Shown here: positions 48,024-59,891 of the stretch, one piece after another
Numbering within the stretch: the first letter of the stretch is position 1
Layout: every line of letters begins with the position of its first letter
Assembly: GCF_030272695.1 (NCBI RefSeq)
Contig: NZ_JARFYN010000013.1
Span: 1-64,000 of the forward strand
From: Martinezella calliandrae
GTDB lineage: Bacteria > Pseudomonadota > Alphaproteobacteria > Rhizobiales > Rhizobiaceae
DNA: 64,000 nucleotides
Reading direction: 5' to 3'
The notes under the pieces: model-generated
Told to the model about the DNA's origin: nothing
The model's input: only the letters and a program-made list of their open reading frames with translations
Database searches by the model: none
Program-made: the position numbers and the translations under genes

Positions 48024-49691
48024 ATGTCGACAGCAGTCGCCATCCTCGGCGGGGTTGGGCTCTTTCTGCTCGGCATGGCCGTCATGACCGACGGCCTAAA
48101 GACCATGGCGGGATCAGCTTTGCGCATCGCGCTGGGCACTGCGGCGGCGACGCCGCTCTCGGGCGCTTTCTGGGGCGCGATCGTCACGCTGCTCGTGCAA
48201 TCGTCGAGCGCGGTGACGATGACGACGATCGGCCTCGTCAATGCAGGGCTTTTAACCTTTCCGCAGGGCCTTGGGCTCGTCTTCGGCGCCAATGTCGGTA
48301 CGACGGGAACGGGCTGGCTGGTGGCGCTGATCGGCGTGCGCGTCTCGCTTTCGACCTATGCACTGCCAATGATCTTTATCGGCGCACTGGCCAAGCTGCT
48401 GGGCGGCGGGCGGATCGCGGCGGCCGGCAGCGCTCTTGCGGGCTTCGCGCTGGTGCTTTACGGGCTAACGACGCTGCAGCAGGGCATGGGTGGTCTTGCG
48501 GAGAGCCTGCATCCGTCTGACCTACCTGCAGTGCTTGGGGCGCCGGGCGTTGGCTGGGTGGCCGGCTTCGTTGGCCTCATGGCACTCATCGTCATTGGTT
48601 TGGCGATGACCGCGGTTATGCAGTCCTCGACAGCCGCGATCGCCGTCACCATTTCGGCCTTCTATGCCGGGGCGGTGGGTTTGGAGCAAGGCGCAGCGCT
48701 TATCATCGGTCAGAATATCGGCACGGCGACGAGTTCAGCATTGGCGGCCATAGGTGCCAGCACTACCGCCAAGCGCCTGGCTCTTGCCTATATCCTGTTC
48801 AAGATTATAGCGGCGCTAATCGCGATCATCGCCTTTCCGTTCACCGCCGCGCTGATGAACGGTTTCTCTGCGTCGGTCGACGGAATGACGCTGCTTGCCG
48901 CCTATCATACGGCCTACAACGTCGTCGGCGTCGCGGTGCTCCTTCCGGCAACCCAGTGGTTCACCAGCGTCGTCGAGCGCCTGCTGCCCTCGAAGCAGAC
49001 GGGGCTGCAGCGCGCGCTCGATCCAAGCGCGCTCGCCAGCCCGGTAATCGCTGTCGAGACAGTGCGGCGTATCTTGGCGGATATCCTCGAAAAAATCGCT
49101 GCCTCGATATCCGCGGCACTTTCGAGTGGTAGAGCCGACCCCGCGGCTCAGGGCGCTGCGGCGGCCGTCACACTCGGCGAGGTGCGGGATTTCCTTTCCG
49201 AATTGAAGGAGCCGCCTGAGACGGAAGCTGAGCGGCTGCGCATGACGAGCATGCTGCATGCACTTGATCACGCCTCGCGCCTCGTGGAAGTTTTGGCCGA
49301 GGGTGAGTTCCCCCGTCTGCCGACCGAAGCACCCCTTGACCGTCGTGCTGCCGAGCTTTGCGCAGGGGCTATGCGCGCCGCGCAGGCGGTTGGTCGCTCG
49401 ATTGCCGCCGAATCGGCCCTTAGTGCGCAGGCCGCGCCCATTGGCTGGAACGTTTCTTCCGAGATCGTCGCGACGCTTTGTGACGCGGAGGGCGCGGCAA
49501 GAGAACTCAGCGACTTGAAACGGGACCATCGCGCCACAACGTTGGCCTCCGTCGCACCGCGAAAGCTGGTTGCTGCGGATGCCTTCGCGCGGATCGATGC
49601 CGTCAGGCGGCTCGACCGGATCGCACACCATGCCTGGCGGTCTGCGGCGCATCTTCTGGGACGCGGAGAACAACCAGGACCTGTGGAATAG
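48024..49691 (+). CDS. Na/Pi cotransporter family protein with a PhoU-like tail
   Basis: 555 residues. Two related transmembrane halves are visible, each with a QSS signature (VTLLVQSSSAVTMTT near 60 and VMQSSTAAIAVTIS near 205), as in NptA/YjbB-type sodium-phosphate symporters. The C-terminal 200 residues are soluble and helical, like PhoU. It probably moves phosphate across the inner membrane, the direction being uncertain. ATG 48024 has GGGA upstream. It stands alone, divergent from trpF. Confidence 0.9.
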   Translation: MSTAVAILGGVGLFLLGMAVMTDGLKTMAGSALRIALGTAAATPLSGAFWGAIVTLLVQSSSAVTMTTIGLVNAGLLTFPQGLGLVFGANVGTTGTGWLVALIGVRVSLSTYALPMIFIGALAKLLGGGRIAAAGSALAGFALVLYGLTTLQQGMGGLAESLHPSDLPAVLGAPGVGWVAGFVGLMALIVIGLAMTAVMQSSTAAIAVTISAFYAGAVGLEQGAALIIGQNIGTATSSALAAIGASTTAKRLALAYILFKIIAALIAIIAFPFTAALMNGFSASVDGMTLLAAYHTAYNVVGVAVLLPATQWFTSVVERLLPSKQTGLQRALDPSALASPVIAVETVRRILADILEKIAASISAALSSGRADPAAQGAAAAVTLGEVRDFLSELKEPPETEAERLRMTSMLHALDHASRLVEVLAEGEFPRLPTEAPLDRRAAELCAGAMRAAQAVGRSIAAESALSAQAAPIGWNVSSEIVATLCDAEGAARELSDLKRDHRATTLASVAPRKLVAADAFARIDAVRRLDRIAHHAWRSAAHLLGRGEQPGPVE

Positions 49692-49709
49692 GTGGGGAAC
49701 GCGCGGCGC

Positions 49710-50471
49710 TCAATCGAAGTCGATCGCGTGCAACTGGCTGCCATGGCGCTTCAGCCAGGCCTTAGCCTCATCCATTTCAGGGCAGAGCTTGCGGCAGAGC
49801 GACCAGAAGCGTGGGCCATGGTTCATTTCGCGCAAGTGCGCGACCTCGTGAGCGGCCAGATAGTCGATCACCAGCGGCGGCGCCATGACGATGCGCCAGG
49901 AGAAGCTCAGGTTTCCTACGGAGGAGCAGGAACCCCAGCGGCTGCGCGTATCCTTCATGCTGATGGAGGATACCGTCGCCCGTATCGCCTTTGCGTGCAC
50001 CGCTACCAGCTTTTCCAGATCGGCACGCGCCTCCTTCTTGAGAAAGGTCGCAATGCGCCGGCCGGCGTGTTCCGGCAAGCCGCTGACGCACAGAACTGGC
50101 AGGCCGTCAACAGTCACCGCCTCGGTCAGGCCGCGCAAGCTGCCGGTGTGTTCGATCCGATGGCGGACACCGCGCAAAAGGATTTCGCCGCCGCTCTGAA
50201 GGCTGCCTCCGGTGGAGAATTTCGCAAGCTTGGTCAGCAACCAGCCCTGATGGCGATCGAGAAAGGCATTGACCTCTCGGGCCGCCAGGCCACGCGGAAT
50301 GGTCATCTTCAGCGCCCTTCCACCGGGCTCGATCCTGAGCGTGATTCGTGTCGCCCGCTCGTGCTGCCTAATCGTCAGGGGCATCAACCTGCCTGCCACC
50401 TCCAATGTGCGCGTTTCCGGCGCGGGCGGCTTGGCAGCAGGTCGGCGGGCTCTGGACAGAAGCGGAAACAT
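49710..50471 (-). CDS. M48/YgjP-type zinc metallopeptidase (SprT-like)
   Basis: 253 residues. The zinc site is AAHEVAHLREMNHGPRFW, with two His and the catalytic Glu, then NHGPRFW as in YgjP/WLM-type peptidases. The N-terminal half is beta-rich, as in that family. The substrate is unknown. ATG 50471 gives MFPLLSRARR; longer in-frame sequence reads back through the DUF2852 gene and is spurious. The two stop codons of this and the Na/Pi gene are only 18 bases apart. Confidence 0.87.
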   Translation of the reverse strand: MFPLLSRARRPAAKPPAPETRTLEVAGRLMPLTIRQHERATRITLRIEPGGRALKMTIPRGLAAREVNAFLDRHQGWLLTKLAKFSTGGSLQSGGEILLRGVRHRIEHTGSLRGLTEAVTVDGLPVLCVSGLPEHAGRRIATFLKKEARADLEKLVAVHAKAIRATVSSISMKDTRSRWGSCSSVGNLSFSWRIVMAPPLVIDYLAAHEVAHLREMNHGPRFWSLCRKLCPEMDEAKAWLKRHGSQLHAIDFD

Positions 50472-50514
50472 GAAAAGCAGCTTTATACGATTCGTGCGAA
50501 TATCTGACAAAGAA

Positions 50515-50540
50515 AAACCGGCATCGCCGGATGCCGGTTT
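50515..50540 (-). terminator. Terminator of the DUF2852 gene
   Basis: AAACCGGCATC / GATGCCGGTTT with a GCCG loop; on the minus strand it is followed by TTCTTTG after the T-rich arm. It lies 20 bases after the DUF2852 stop. Confidence 0.8.
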
Positions 50541-50559
50541 GAATGGGAAGCGGCCTGCG

Positions 50560-51000
50560 TTACGGCGTCTGGGGCTCGGAAGCCGGGCCGTTGTCATCAC
50601 TGCGCTTGACGTTGTTACGGTCGCGCATGAAACGGTCGAACTCTTCCTGATCCTTGGCGCGGCGGAGTTCGCGAACATAAGTGTCGAACTCGGCGCGCAT
50701 TTCATCAAGTTTGCGGCGCTCCTCCTCGAGGCGCTCCAGCTCCGCCCGGCGCCAATCGTCGAAGGCGACGTTGCCGGTGGAAAAATGCTGGCGATAACGA
50801 CCTCGGTGGCGGCCGCAGCCGCCAAACAATCCGTCGGCCCTCTGGTTCACATCCCTTTTGAATTCTCTCAGGCGTTCGCCGAAGAGAATATAGGCAAGCA
50901 TGGCGAGACCCAGAGGCCAGAAGACCACGAAGCCAAGGATCATCAGGGCAATGGTAGCCGGAGTCCAATCCGGGCGAAGCAATGCTGACTGGTGGTTCAT
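50560..51000 (-). CDS. DUF2852 domain-containing membrane protein
   Basis: 146 residues. One hydrophobic segment (TIALMILGFVVFWPLGLAMLAYILF, about 15-40) is followed by a charged helix rich in Glu and Arg (RRAELERLEEERRKLDEMRAEF is typical of the region) that likely forms a coiled coil. It matches the DUF2852 family; function unknown. ATG 51000 with AGGA upstream was chosen over an in-frame TTG at 51018. Confidence 0.87.
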   Translation of the reverse strand: MNHQSALLRPDWTPATIALMILGFVVFWPLGLAMLAYILFGERLREFKRDVNQRADGLFGGCGRHRGRYRQHFSTGNVAFDDWRRAELERLEEERRKLDEMRAEFDTYVRELRRAKDQEEFDRFMRDRNNVKRSDDNGPASEPQTP

Positions 51001-51158
51001 CGTGAGGTATCCTCGCAATAAGGCGGCCCGGCCACATGCCGAACCGCTGGAATCGAGATGGTAACCTCTTCGTGAGCCTTCAATGCCATTTGCCCGTAAA
51101 ATCGGACAAGCCCTTGAATCCGGCCCAATAATTCAACAAAAGCTAATTCTTTGCAATT

Positions 51159-52433
51159 TCAGGCGGATTTGCCGCCTTTGATCACGCGCTTGACGACCGG
51201 CCTGCCGGCACGGGCATGTTCGCGGGTGAAAGCGACGATGCGCGGCGCGATTTCACGGCGAAAACGCGAGCCATTGAAGACACCGTAGTGGCCGACATCG
51301 GGCTGCAGATAATGCATCCGCATATCATCGGGAATGTTGGTGCAGATGGTCTGCGCCGCCTCGGTCTGGCCGACCCCTGAAATGTCGTCGTTTTCGCCTT
51401 CGACCGTCAGCAGCGCGACATTGCGGATCGCTGCGGGATCGACCCGTTGGCCACGATGCGTCAGCTCGCCCTTCGGCAGCGCATGTTTAATGAACACCTG
51501 ATCGACGGTCTGGAGATAGAACTCCGCCGTCAGATCCATAACCGCCAGATATTCGTCGTAGAAATCGCGGTGCTTCTCGGGCTCGCCGTCGTTCTTAACG
51601 AGGTGCATGAAGAAGTCCTTGTGCGCGATCATGTGCCGGTCGAGATTCATGGACATAAAGCCGGAGAGCTGCAGGAAGCCCGGATAGACCGGACGCATGA
51701 AGCCTGGCTGCGGCCAAGGCACGCCCATGATGACATTGTCGGAGAACCATTCCAGCGGCCTATTCTTGGCGAGCTGGTTGACCGCCGTCGGATTGATGCG
51801 CGTATCGATCGGGCCGCCCATCAGCGTCATCGACGAGGGCGCCAGCGGATCGCCGGCCGCTTCCATTACCGCGGTTGCGGCCAGAACCGGCACGGAGGGC
51901 TGACAGACGGCGATGACATGGGTATCCGGCCCAAGAAGATGTAGCATCTCGATGACGTAATCGATGTAATCTTCCAGATCGAAAGTGCCTTCGGTCATCG
52001 GCACCATGCGGGCGTCGATCCAATCGGTGATATAGATATCGGCGCTCGGCAAGAGAGCGTCCACGGTGCCGCGAAGCAGCGTTGCATAATGGCCCGACAT
52101 CGGTGCAACGATCAGGATACGCGGATCACTGCCATGGCCGGCAGGCAGGCTGCGCTCGAAATGGATCAGCTTGCAGAAAGGCTTCTTCCAGACGATCTTT
52201 TCATGGACCGAAACCGGCTTGCCGTCGATCGAGGTTTCGTGAAGCCCGAATTCCGGTTTGCCGTAGCGTCGGGTGGTGCGCTCGAAAACTTCGAGACTTG
52301 CCGTCACCGTGCGGCCAAAAATCGTATGGGACAGGGGATTGAGTGGATTGGCATAGGCCAGGCGCATCATGTCGGCAGCAGCGCGGAAGGGTGCGAGGGC
52401 AGCATGATTGAGTTCATAGAGCTGATAAAACAT
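51159..52433 (-). CDS. phaZ: Intracellular polyhydroxyalkanoate depolymerase
   Basis: 424 residues, alpha/beta-hydrolase. The nucleophile is Cys177 in VCQPSVP, as in the Ralstonia intracellular PhaZ1 class, instead of Ser. The catalytic His is in DVGHYGVF near the end, and no signal peptide is present. It mobilises cytosolic PHB granules, the main carbon store of rhizobia. ATG 52433 gives MFYQLYELN; ATG 52442 is too close to the Shine-Dalgarno-like AAGG. Confidence 0.95.
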   Translation of the reverse strand: MFYQLYELNHAALAPFRAAADMMRLAYANPLNPLSHTIFGRTVTASLEVFERTTRRYGKPEFGLHETSIDGKPVSVHEKIVWKKPFCKLIHFERSLPAGHGSDPRILIVAPMSGHYATLLRGTVDALLPSADIYITDWIDARMVPMTEGTFDLEDYIDYVIEMLHLLGPDTHVIAVCQPSVPVLAATAVMEAAGDPLAPSSMTLMGGPIDTRINPTAVNQLAKNRPLEWFSDNVIMGVPWPQPGFMRPVYPGFLQLSGFMSMNLDRHMIAHKDFFMHLVKNDGEPEKHRDFYDEYLAVMDLTAEFYLQTVDQVFIKHALPKGELTHRGQRVDPAAIRNVALLTVEGENDDISGVGQTEAAQTICTNIPDDMRMHYLQPDVGHYGVFNGSRFRREIAPRIVAFTREHARAGRPVVKRVIKGGKSA

Positions 52434-52642
52434 TGGAAGCATTACCTTTCGAGGTGATCAGACGAAGAACGCTCCCCACATGCGCCGCCTCATCCTTTAA
52501 GCTCTTACTATCGAGACTAACAGTTTTTGTTGCAGGGCAACATAAGTCTTTCGGACTCTTGCCATGTAAAAATGTCGGAGAATCGCTCCTCCGACATCAA
52601 GAATGGTCTCAAAACGTTAAAGTTCCTGACCGTGCACGTTCA

Positions 52643-53485
52643 TCAAACGTCGGCGAGGAAGGTTTGGCGCTGCGTGCCGAGGCCTTCCATGCCGAGTTCG
52701 ACGACGTCGCCCGCCTTCAGATACTGCGGCGGCTTCATGCCCATGCCAACGCCTGGAGGCGTGCCGGTGGAGATGACATCGCCTGGATGCAGCGACATGA
52801 ACTGGCTGAGATAGGCGACAAGGTAAGCAACGCCGTAGACCATGGTCTTGGTCGAGCCGTTCTGCATCATCTTGCCGTTGACCTTCAGCCACATGCCGAG
52901 GTTCTGCGGATCGGCGACTTCGTCCTTGGTGACGAGCCAGGGGCCGATCGGCCCGAAGGTGTCGCAGGACTTGCCCTTGGTCCACTGTCCGGAACGCTCG
53001 GTCTGGAAAGCGCGTTCGGAGACATCATGCGAGACGCAATAGCCCGCCACGTAATCCAGCGCATCGGCTTGGCTAACATATTTTGCAGTCTTGCCGATCA
53101 CCACGCCGAGCTCGACTTCCCAATCGGTCTTTTCCGAGCCGCGCGGGATCAGCACATTGTCGTTCGGACCGACGATGGCCGAGGTGGCCTTCATGAAGAT
53201 GATCGGCTCCGGCGGCACCGTGGCGCCAGTTTCGGCGGCGTGATCGGAGAAGTTTAGACCGATGCAGATGAACTTGCCGGTGCCTGCGACGCAAGCGCCG
53301 ATACGACCCTCGGCGAGTTCCGGCAGGCTCTTCGGATCAAGCGCGGCGATCTTCGCCAGGCCGGCGGGCGAGATCGCCTCACCGCCGATATCGGCGATAT
53401 GAGCGGAGAGATCGCGGATCTTGCCGTCGCTATCCAGAAGCGCCGGCTTTTCCTTGCCGGCATCGCCAACACGCAACAATTTCAT
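52643..53485 (-). CDS. Fumarylacetoacetate hydrolase family protein
   Basis: 280 residues. The metal-binding and catalytic core has FMKATSAIVGPND, TDWEVELGVVIG and ISTGTPPGVGMG, as in the FAH family. Closest by memory are ureidoglycolate lyase-like and 2,4-diketo-3-deoxy-L-fuconate hydrolase-like rhizobial proteins; the substrate is not resolved. ATG 53485 has GGAAGG upstream, and the in-frame start at 53545 is not needed. No sugar-acid or purine genes are adjacent. Confidence 0.88.
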   Translation of the reverse strand: MKLLRVGDAGKEKPALLDSDGKIRDLSAHIADIGGEAISPAGLAKIAALDPKSLPELAEGRIGACVAGTGKFICIGLNFSDHAAETGATVPPEPIIFMKATSAIVGPNDNVLIPRGSEKTDWEVELGVVIGKTAKYVSQADALDYVAGYCVSHDVSERAFQTERSGQWTKGKSCDTFGPIGPWLVTKDEVADPQNLGMWLKVNGKMMQNGSTKTMVYGVAYLVAYLSQFMSLHPGDVISTGTPPGVGMGMKPPQYLKAGDVVELGMEGLGTQRQTFLADV

Positions 53486-53527
53486 AGGTCTTCCTTCCTT
53501 GGATCTGCAAAAACTATCGGTTTGATC

Positions 53528-53571
53528 GGCATGATCCTGCTCCAAAGCGCCGCGCTTTTCGGATCATACCC
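53528..53571. repeat. Palindromic intergenic repeat upstream of the FAH-family gene
   Basis: GGCATGATCCTGCTCCAAAG, then CGCCGCGCTTTTCGGATCATACC. It is a diverged copy of the element at 18306-18356, sharing both ends (GCATGATC and GATCATACC). Confidence 0.65.
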
Positions 53572-53667
53572 AGTAGCACCATATATGAACGAATTATTCA
53601 CCAGTGTCACCCTTCGATTTCGGAGCATAGCACGCCTTGTTTGCCCGTGTTGGAACAACAGCTTTTC

Positions 53668-55089
53668 CTAGACGGACGGCAAAGATCGCGCGATTTCAAC
53701 GATGGTGGCAAAGGCTATATCGACATCTTCCGCCGTCGTTTCGAATTGGCCGGCCTGGAAACGAACGACCAATCGGCCGCCCACCCTGGTCTGCGTCAAA
53801 TAGATGCGCCCATCATTGTTGATGGCGGCGATCAGACGCTGAGTATGACTTTCCTGATCTACGCCGGCGGAGGGCCGGTGACTAAAGGAGAAAAGCGACA
53901 GGAACGGCTGAGTGACGATCTCGAAATCAGACTCGGCTGCCAAACGTTCGGCCAAAGTCTGCGACCAGGCGACATGATTGCGGATCATCGTCCGCAGACC
54001 TTCGAGCCCGTGATAGCGCAGCAGGAACCAGAGTTTCAGGGCGCGGAAGCGCCGGCCGAGCGGCACGGACCATTCAGAATAGTTGATAATGCCGTCGTGA
54101 CCATGGGTGCGCAGATATTCCGGATGGATTGCCAGGGTACGCACCAAGGATTCTGGCTCGCGGACGAACTGGACCGAACAATCGAACTGGGCGCCCAGCC
54201 ATTTATGTGGATTGAAAACGACAGAATCGGCCTGTTCGACGCCTTGCCACAGCGTCCGGAATTCCGGGCAGATCATCGCCGAACCGGCCCAGGCGGCGTC
54301 GACATGCACATAAAGGCCATTGCGGTGCGCAACTTCGACAACAGCGGCGATATCGTCACAAGCGCCGGTGCTGGTGCCGCCGACACAGGCAATCACACCG
54401 GCCGGCAGGAGACCCGCTGCTCGATCACGCTCGATCGCCGCCGCAAGCGCCGGCGTATCCATGGCGCTGTTCGGGCCGCCGCCCGACGGAATGCGGACCA
54501 GGTTCTCGGCGCCGATACCGGATATCCAGATGGCGCGATCGATCGAAGTGTGGACCTGATCGGTGGAATAGATCCGCACCGCCTTGTTTGCGGCGAGGCC
54601 CTGGCTGTTGCCCCGCCAATCGAGCGCTCGCTCGCGCATGACCAGCACGGCCGCGAGCGTCGCCGTTGAAGCGGAATCCTGGATGACTCCGGTGAAACTG
54701 CCGGGAAGGCCAACGGCCTGGCACAGCCAGTCGACCACCTTGGTCTCCAGCTCGGTAGCCGACGGCGAGGTCTGCCAGAGCATGCATTGGGCGGCGATCG
54801 CGCTGACGAGGTATTCGGCGATGACCGAAACCGGAGCAGCATTGGCGGGGAAATATGCGAAGAAGCGCGGATGCTGCCAATGCGTCATACCGGGAACCAG
54901 GATATCCTCAAAATCCTTGAAGATATCCTCCATCGCCTCACCGGACTCTGGCGGCGAGTCGGCGATATGCGCTGCGATCTCTCCCGGCGCCGTCTGCGCC
55001 CGCACCGGCCGGTCGCGCAGCGATGCACGATATTCCGCCCCCCAAGTCGCTGCCTTTTCCGACCAGCGCCGAAACTCCCCCCAATCCAT
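53668..55089 (-). CDS. PLP-dependent (group II) decarboxylase, aromatic-amino-acid type
   Basis: 473 residues. PLP Lys in VFNPHKWLGAQFDC, and the substrate/PLP region HVDAAWAGSA. Overall layout matches DDC/TDC-type enzymes, for example aromatic-L-amino-acid or tryptophan decarboxylase, rather than glutamate decarboxylase. The amino acid used is unresolved. ATG 55089 has AAGGAGG upstream. It is followed leftward by a repeat-bearing gap and is alone. Confidence 0.88.
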   Translation of the reverse strand: MDWGEFRRWSEKAATWGAEYRASLRDRPVRAQTAPGEIAAHIADSPPESGEAMEDIFKDFEDILVPGMTHWQHPRFFAYFPANAAPVSVIAEYLVSAIAAQCMLWQTSPSATELETKVVDWLCQAVGLPGSFTGVIQDSASTATLAAVLVMRERALDWRGNSQGLAANKAVRIYSTDQVHTSIDRAIWISGIGAENLVRIPSGGGPNSAMDTPALAAAIERDRAAGLLPAGVIACVGGTSTGACDDIAAVVEVAHRNGLYVHVDAAWAGSAMICPEFRTLWQGVEQADSVVFNPHKWLGAQFDCSVQFVREPESLVRTLAIHPEYLRTHGHDGIINYSEWSVPLGRRFRALKLWFLLRYHGLEGLRTMIRNHVAWSQTLAERLAAESDFEIVTQPFLSLFSFSHRPSAGVDQESHTQRLIAAINNDGRIYLTQTRVGGRLVVRFQAGQFETTAEDVDIAFATIVEIARSLPSV

Positions 55090-55152
55090 GGCCTTCCTCC
55101 TTCACATGAAAGCGAGGCGGACCTTAGACGGGATTTCCAAGACGGTCGAGTA

Positions 55153-56106
55153 TCAGAAAAGCTCGTCCAATGCTGGGCCGAGCGGCACAATTCCTGTCGG
55201 ATTGAGCGTCGCTATCGAATAGTAACCGCGCTTGATGTGATCGAAGCTAACGGTTTCGGCGATGCCGGGCCAATCGAATATGCGACGGCAGAAAGACTGG
55301 AGATTGGCATAGTCCGACAGGCGACGGAGATTGCATTTGAAGAGGCCATGATAGGCAACGTCAAAACGGACGAGGGTGACGAAAAGCCTGATATCGCTTT
55401 CGGTCGGATGATCGGCGAACAGAAACTGCTTGCCTTCCAGCTCCGTCTCGACCCAATCGAGGCAATCAAATACGTCGTTAAAGGCCTCCTCATAGGCAAT
55501 CTGTGTCGTCGCAAAACCGGCGCGGTAGACGCCATTGTTGAGGACCGGATAGATGCGAGCATTGAAGGCATCAATGTCTTCGCGCTTGCCTGCCGGATAA
55601 AGATCGATCGGATGGCGGGCGAGAGTGCCGAAGCCATCGTTCAGCATGCGAAGGATATCGGCAGATTCGTTGTTGACGATCGTGCCTTTCTGCTTGTCCC
55701 AAAGCACGGGCACGGTAGCGCGGCCGGAGATATACGGGTCGGCCTTTGTGTAGATCTGGTGCATATAAGTGCAGCCGTTGACCGCATCGGCGGTCGCACC
55801 GGGATAGCTGCCGAACCGCCAGCCTTGCTTGGTCAAAGCCGGCTCGACCACCGATACGGAAATGACGTCCTCCAAGCCCTTCAGCTTGCGGCCGATCAGA
55901 GTGCGCGATGCCCAGGGACAGATCAGCGCGACATAGAGATGATAGCGGCCGGATTGCGCTGCAAAATCACCCTCGCCTGTAGGCCCTGGCCGCCCGTCCG
56001 GCGTTACCCAATTGCGGAAGGTCGACGTCTGGCGAACGAAGCCGCCCTTTTCATCCTTGGCTTGGACCGGCTGCCAGTCTTCCATCCAGTTCCCGTTCAC
56101 CAGCAC
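55153..56106 (-). CDS. Glutathionyl-hydroquinone reductase (omega-class GST, YqjG/ECM4 family)
   Basis: 317 residues. The redox Cys is in LICPWASRT, followed by the family block SVSVVEP and NNESADILRML. It reduces glutathionyl-hydroquinones using glutathione, in the cytosol. The start is GTG 56106, giving MLVNGNWMEDW, with GGAG 8 bases upstream; an in-frame ATG at 56169 would add 21 residues unlike the family. Divergent from the DUF2218 gene. Confidence 0.9.
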   Translation of the reverse strand: MLVNGNWMEDWQPVQAKDEKGGFVRQTSTFRNWVTPDGRPGPTGEGDFAAQSGRYHLYVALICPWASRTLIGRKLKGLEDVISVSVVEPALTKQGWRFGSYPGATADAVNGCTYMHQIYTKADPYISGRATVPVLWDKQKGTIVNNESADILRMLNDGFGTLARHPIDLYPAGKREDIDAFNARIYPVLNNGVYRAGFATTQIAYEEAFNDVFDCLDWVETELEGKQFLFADHPTESDIRLFVTLVRFDVAYHGLFKCNLRRLSDYANLQSFCRRIFDWPGIAETVSFDHIKRGYYSIATLNPTGIVPLGPALDELF

Positions 56107-56262
56107 GGCTCTATCTCCATTTTCCGCGCGCCTTCTTTTGCCGTGCATCATAGCGAAATAGGGTTTCACCGAAATAACGCAATGTTGAAACAGAGCGTCT
56201 ACCGGGCAAGGCAGGATGCGGCTATAAACTTGTATCGCAAAATCCAGTTATCGGAGGACCGC

Positions 56263-56562
56263 ATGCCTACTTCCGTTTCTTCCGTGAAAACCGACCATGC
56301 CAGCCGCTATCTGCAACAGCTCTGCAAGCACTGGAGCCACAGATTCACAGTCGAATTCAACGAGGTCGCTGGCAAAGTGCCCTTCAGCCCGGAAACCTCC
56401 GTGGAGTTTTCGGCCGACGCTTCCACTTTGTTGATGACCCTGCATATCGAGAATCCGCAGGATCTCGAGCGCATGCAGAATGTCGTGGCCGATCACCTCA
56501 AGCGGTTCGCCTTCCGTGAGAAGCTCGACGTGGTCTGGACTGTGGATGTAAGCAGGGTATAG
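56263..56562 (+). CDS. DUF2218 domain-containing protein
   Basis: 99 residues, small soluble protein of the DUF2218 family, sometimes found with siderophore or iron genes, but there are none here. ATG 56263 has CGGAGGA 4 bases upstream. The frame is open far upstream on this strand (from 54787) only because of base composition; that part is antisense to the GST and decarboxylase genes. Function unknown. Confidence 0.85.
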   Translation: MPTSVSSVKTDHASRYLQQLCKHWSHRFTVEFNEVAGKVPFSPETSVEFSADASTLLMTLHIENPQDLERMQNVVADHLKRFAFREKLDVVWTVDVSRV

Positions 56563-56640
56563 GTTCGCTTCGTATCCTCCAATGCAGTCGCCCAGCCTGC
56601 TCCCAAGGTCGCGACTGCTCCCACAGATGGAAAGAACCCT

Positions 56641-57240
56641 ATGACGTCCAGCAATTCCCGCGAGTCGCAATATCCGATCGACAAGCTCTTTCTCGACCGT
56701 TGGTCGCCGCGTGCCTATTCCAACGAATCCATGACTGAGGCCGACCTGCTGACCATACTGGAATCCGCCCATTGGGCGCCGTCTTCCTCCAATCTGCAGC
56801 CCTGGCGCTTCGTCTATGCGCTGCGCGGCTCGCAAAATTGGGACAAATTCCTGAGCGTTTTGGTGGAATTCAACCAGGGCTGGGTCAAGTCCGCAGCCGC
56901 CCTCCTTTTTGTCGTCTCGCGCACGCATAGTGGCGAGCTCGGTTCGGCGGAACAGAAGCCGAACTACAGCCATTCGTTCGACGCCGGCGCGGCCTGGGGT
57001 TTTATGGCGATGCAGGCTCATCTAGCCGGCTACGAGGCGCATGGCATGACGGGTTTCCATGTCGATAAGGCGTATGAGGTTCTGGGCATTCCAGACGGCT
57101 TCCGTGTCGAGGCCGCAGTTGCTATCGGCAAGATCGGCGACAAGAACCAGCTTCCTGAAAAGCTCAGGGAGCGCGAAGTGCCGAGCCAGCGCAAGCCGCT
57201 TTCAGAACTCGCCTTCAATGGCACTTTCATTGCCAAGTAA
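56641..57240 (+). CDS. Nitroreductase family protein
   Basis: 199 residues, FMN-dependent NAD(P)H oxidoreductase fold. RWSPRAYSNESM near the N-terminus and APSSSNLQPWRFVYA carry the flavin-binding residues. The substrate is unknown. It follows the DUF2218 gene by 78 bases and converges with gyrB across a shared terminator. Confidence 0.92.
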   Translation: MTSSNSRESQYPIDKLFLDRWSPRAYSNESMTEADLLTILESAHWAPSSSNLQPWRFVYALRGSQNWDKFLSVLVEFNQGWVKSAAALLFVVSRTHSGELGSAEQKPNYSHSFDAGAAWGFMAMQAHLAGYEAHGMTGFHVDKAYEVLGIPDGFRVEAAVAIGKIGDKNQLPEKLREREVPSQRKPLSELAFNGTFIAK

Positions 57241-57255
57241 TTGATCTTGAAATAG

Positions 57256-57287
57256 AAAGGCCCGCCTGAAAGATAGGCGGGCCTTTT
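57256..57287. terminator. Bidirectional terminator between the nitroreductase gene and gyrB
   Basis: AAAGGCCCGCCT / AGGCGGGCCTTTT around GAAAGAT. The A-run on one side and T-run on the other suit both convergent genes. Confidence 0.9.
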
Positions 57288-57307
57288 CGATATCCCGATA
57301 ATGCCTA

Positions 57308-59785
<2,478 letters not shown>

Positions 59786-59891
59786 CTACCGAATCAGCGG
59801 TTTTTCTTTCCCTGAATATAGGATGTTTCGCCCCGAACTTCCAAACGGAAGGCCCCCAATTCAGGCATAAAGCAGGGGATTAAGGCGGTTT

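Noticed and set aside
53668..55089. Glutamate decarboxylase for the PLP enzyme
   Set aside because: Length and segments fit the aromatic-amino-acid/tyrosine decarboxylase branch better than GadB; the substrate was left open.
54787..56262. Long plus-strand extension upstream of the DUF2218 gene
   Set aside because: Open only by composition; it is antisense to the decarboxylase and GST genes, and the ATG at 56263 with a good ribosome-binding site gives the family-length protein.
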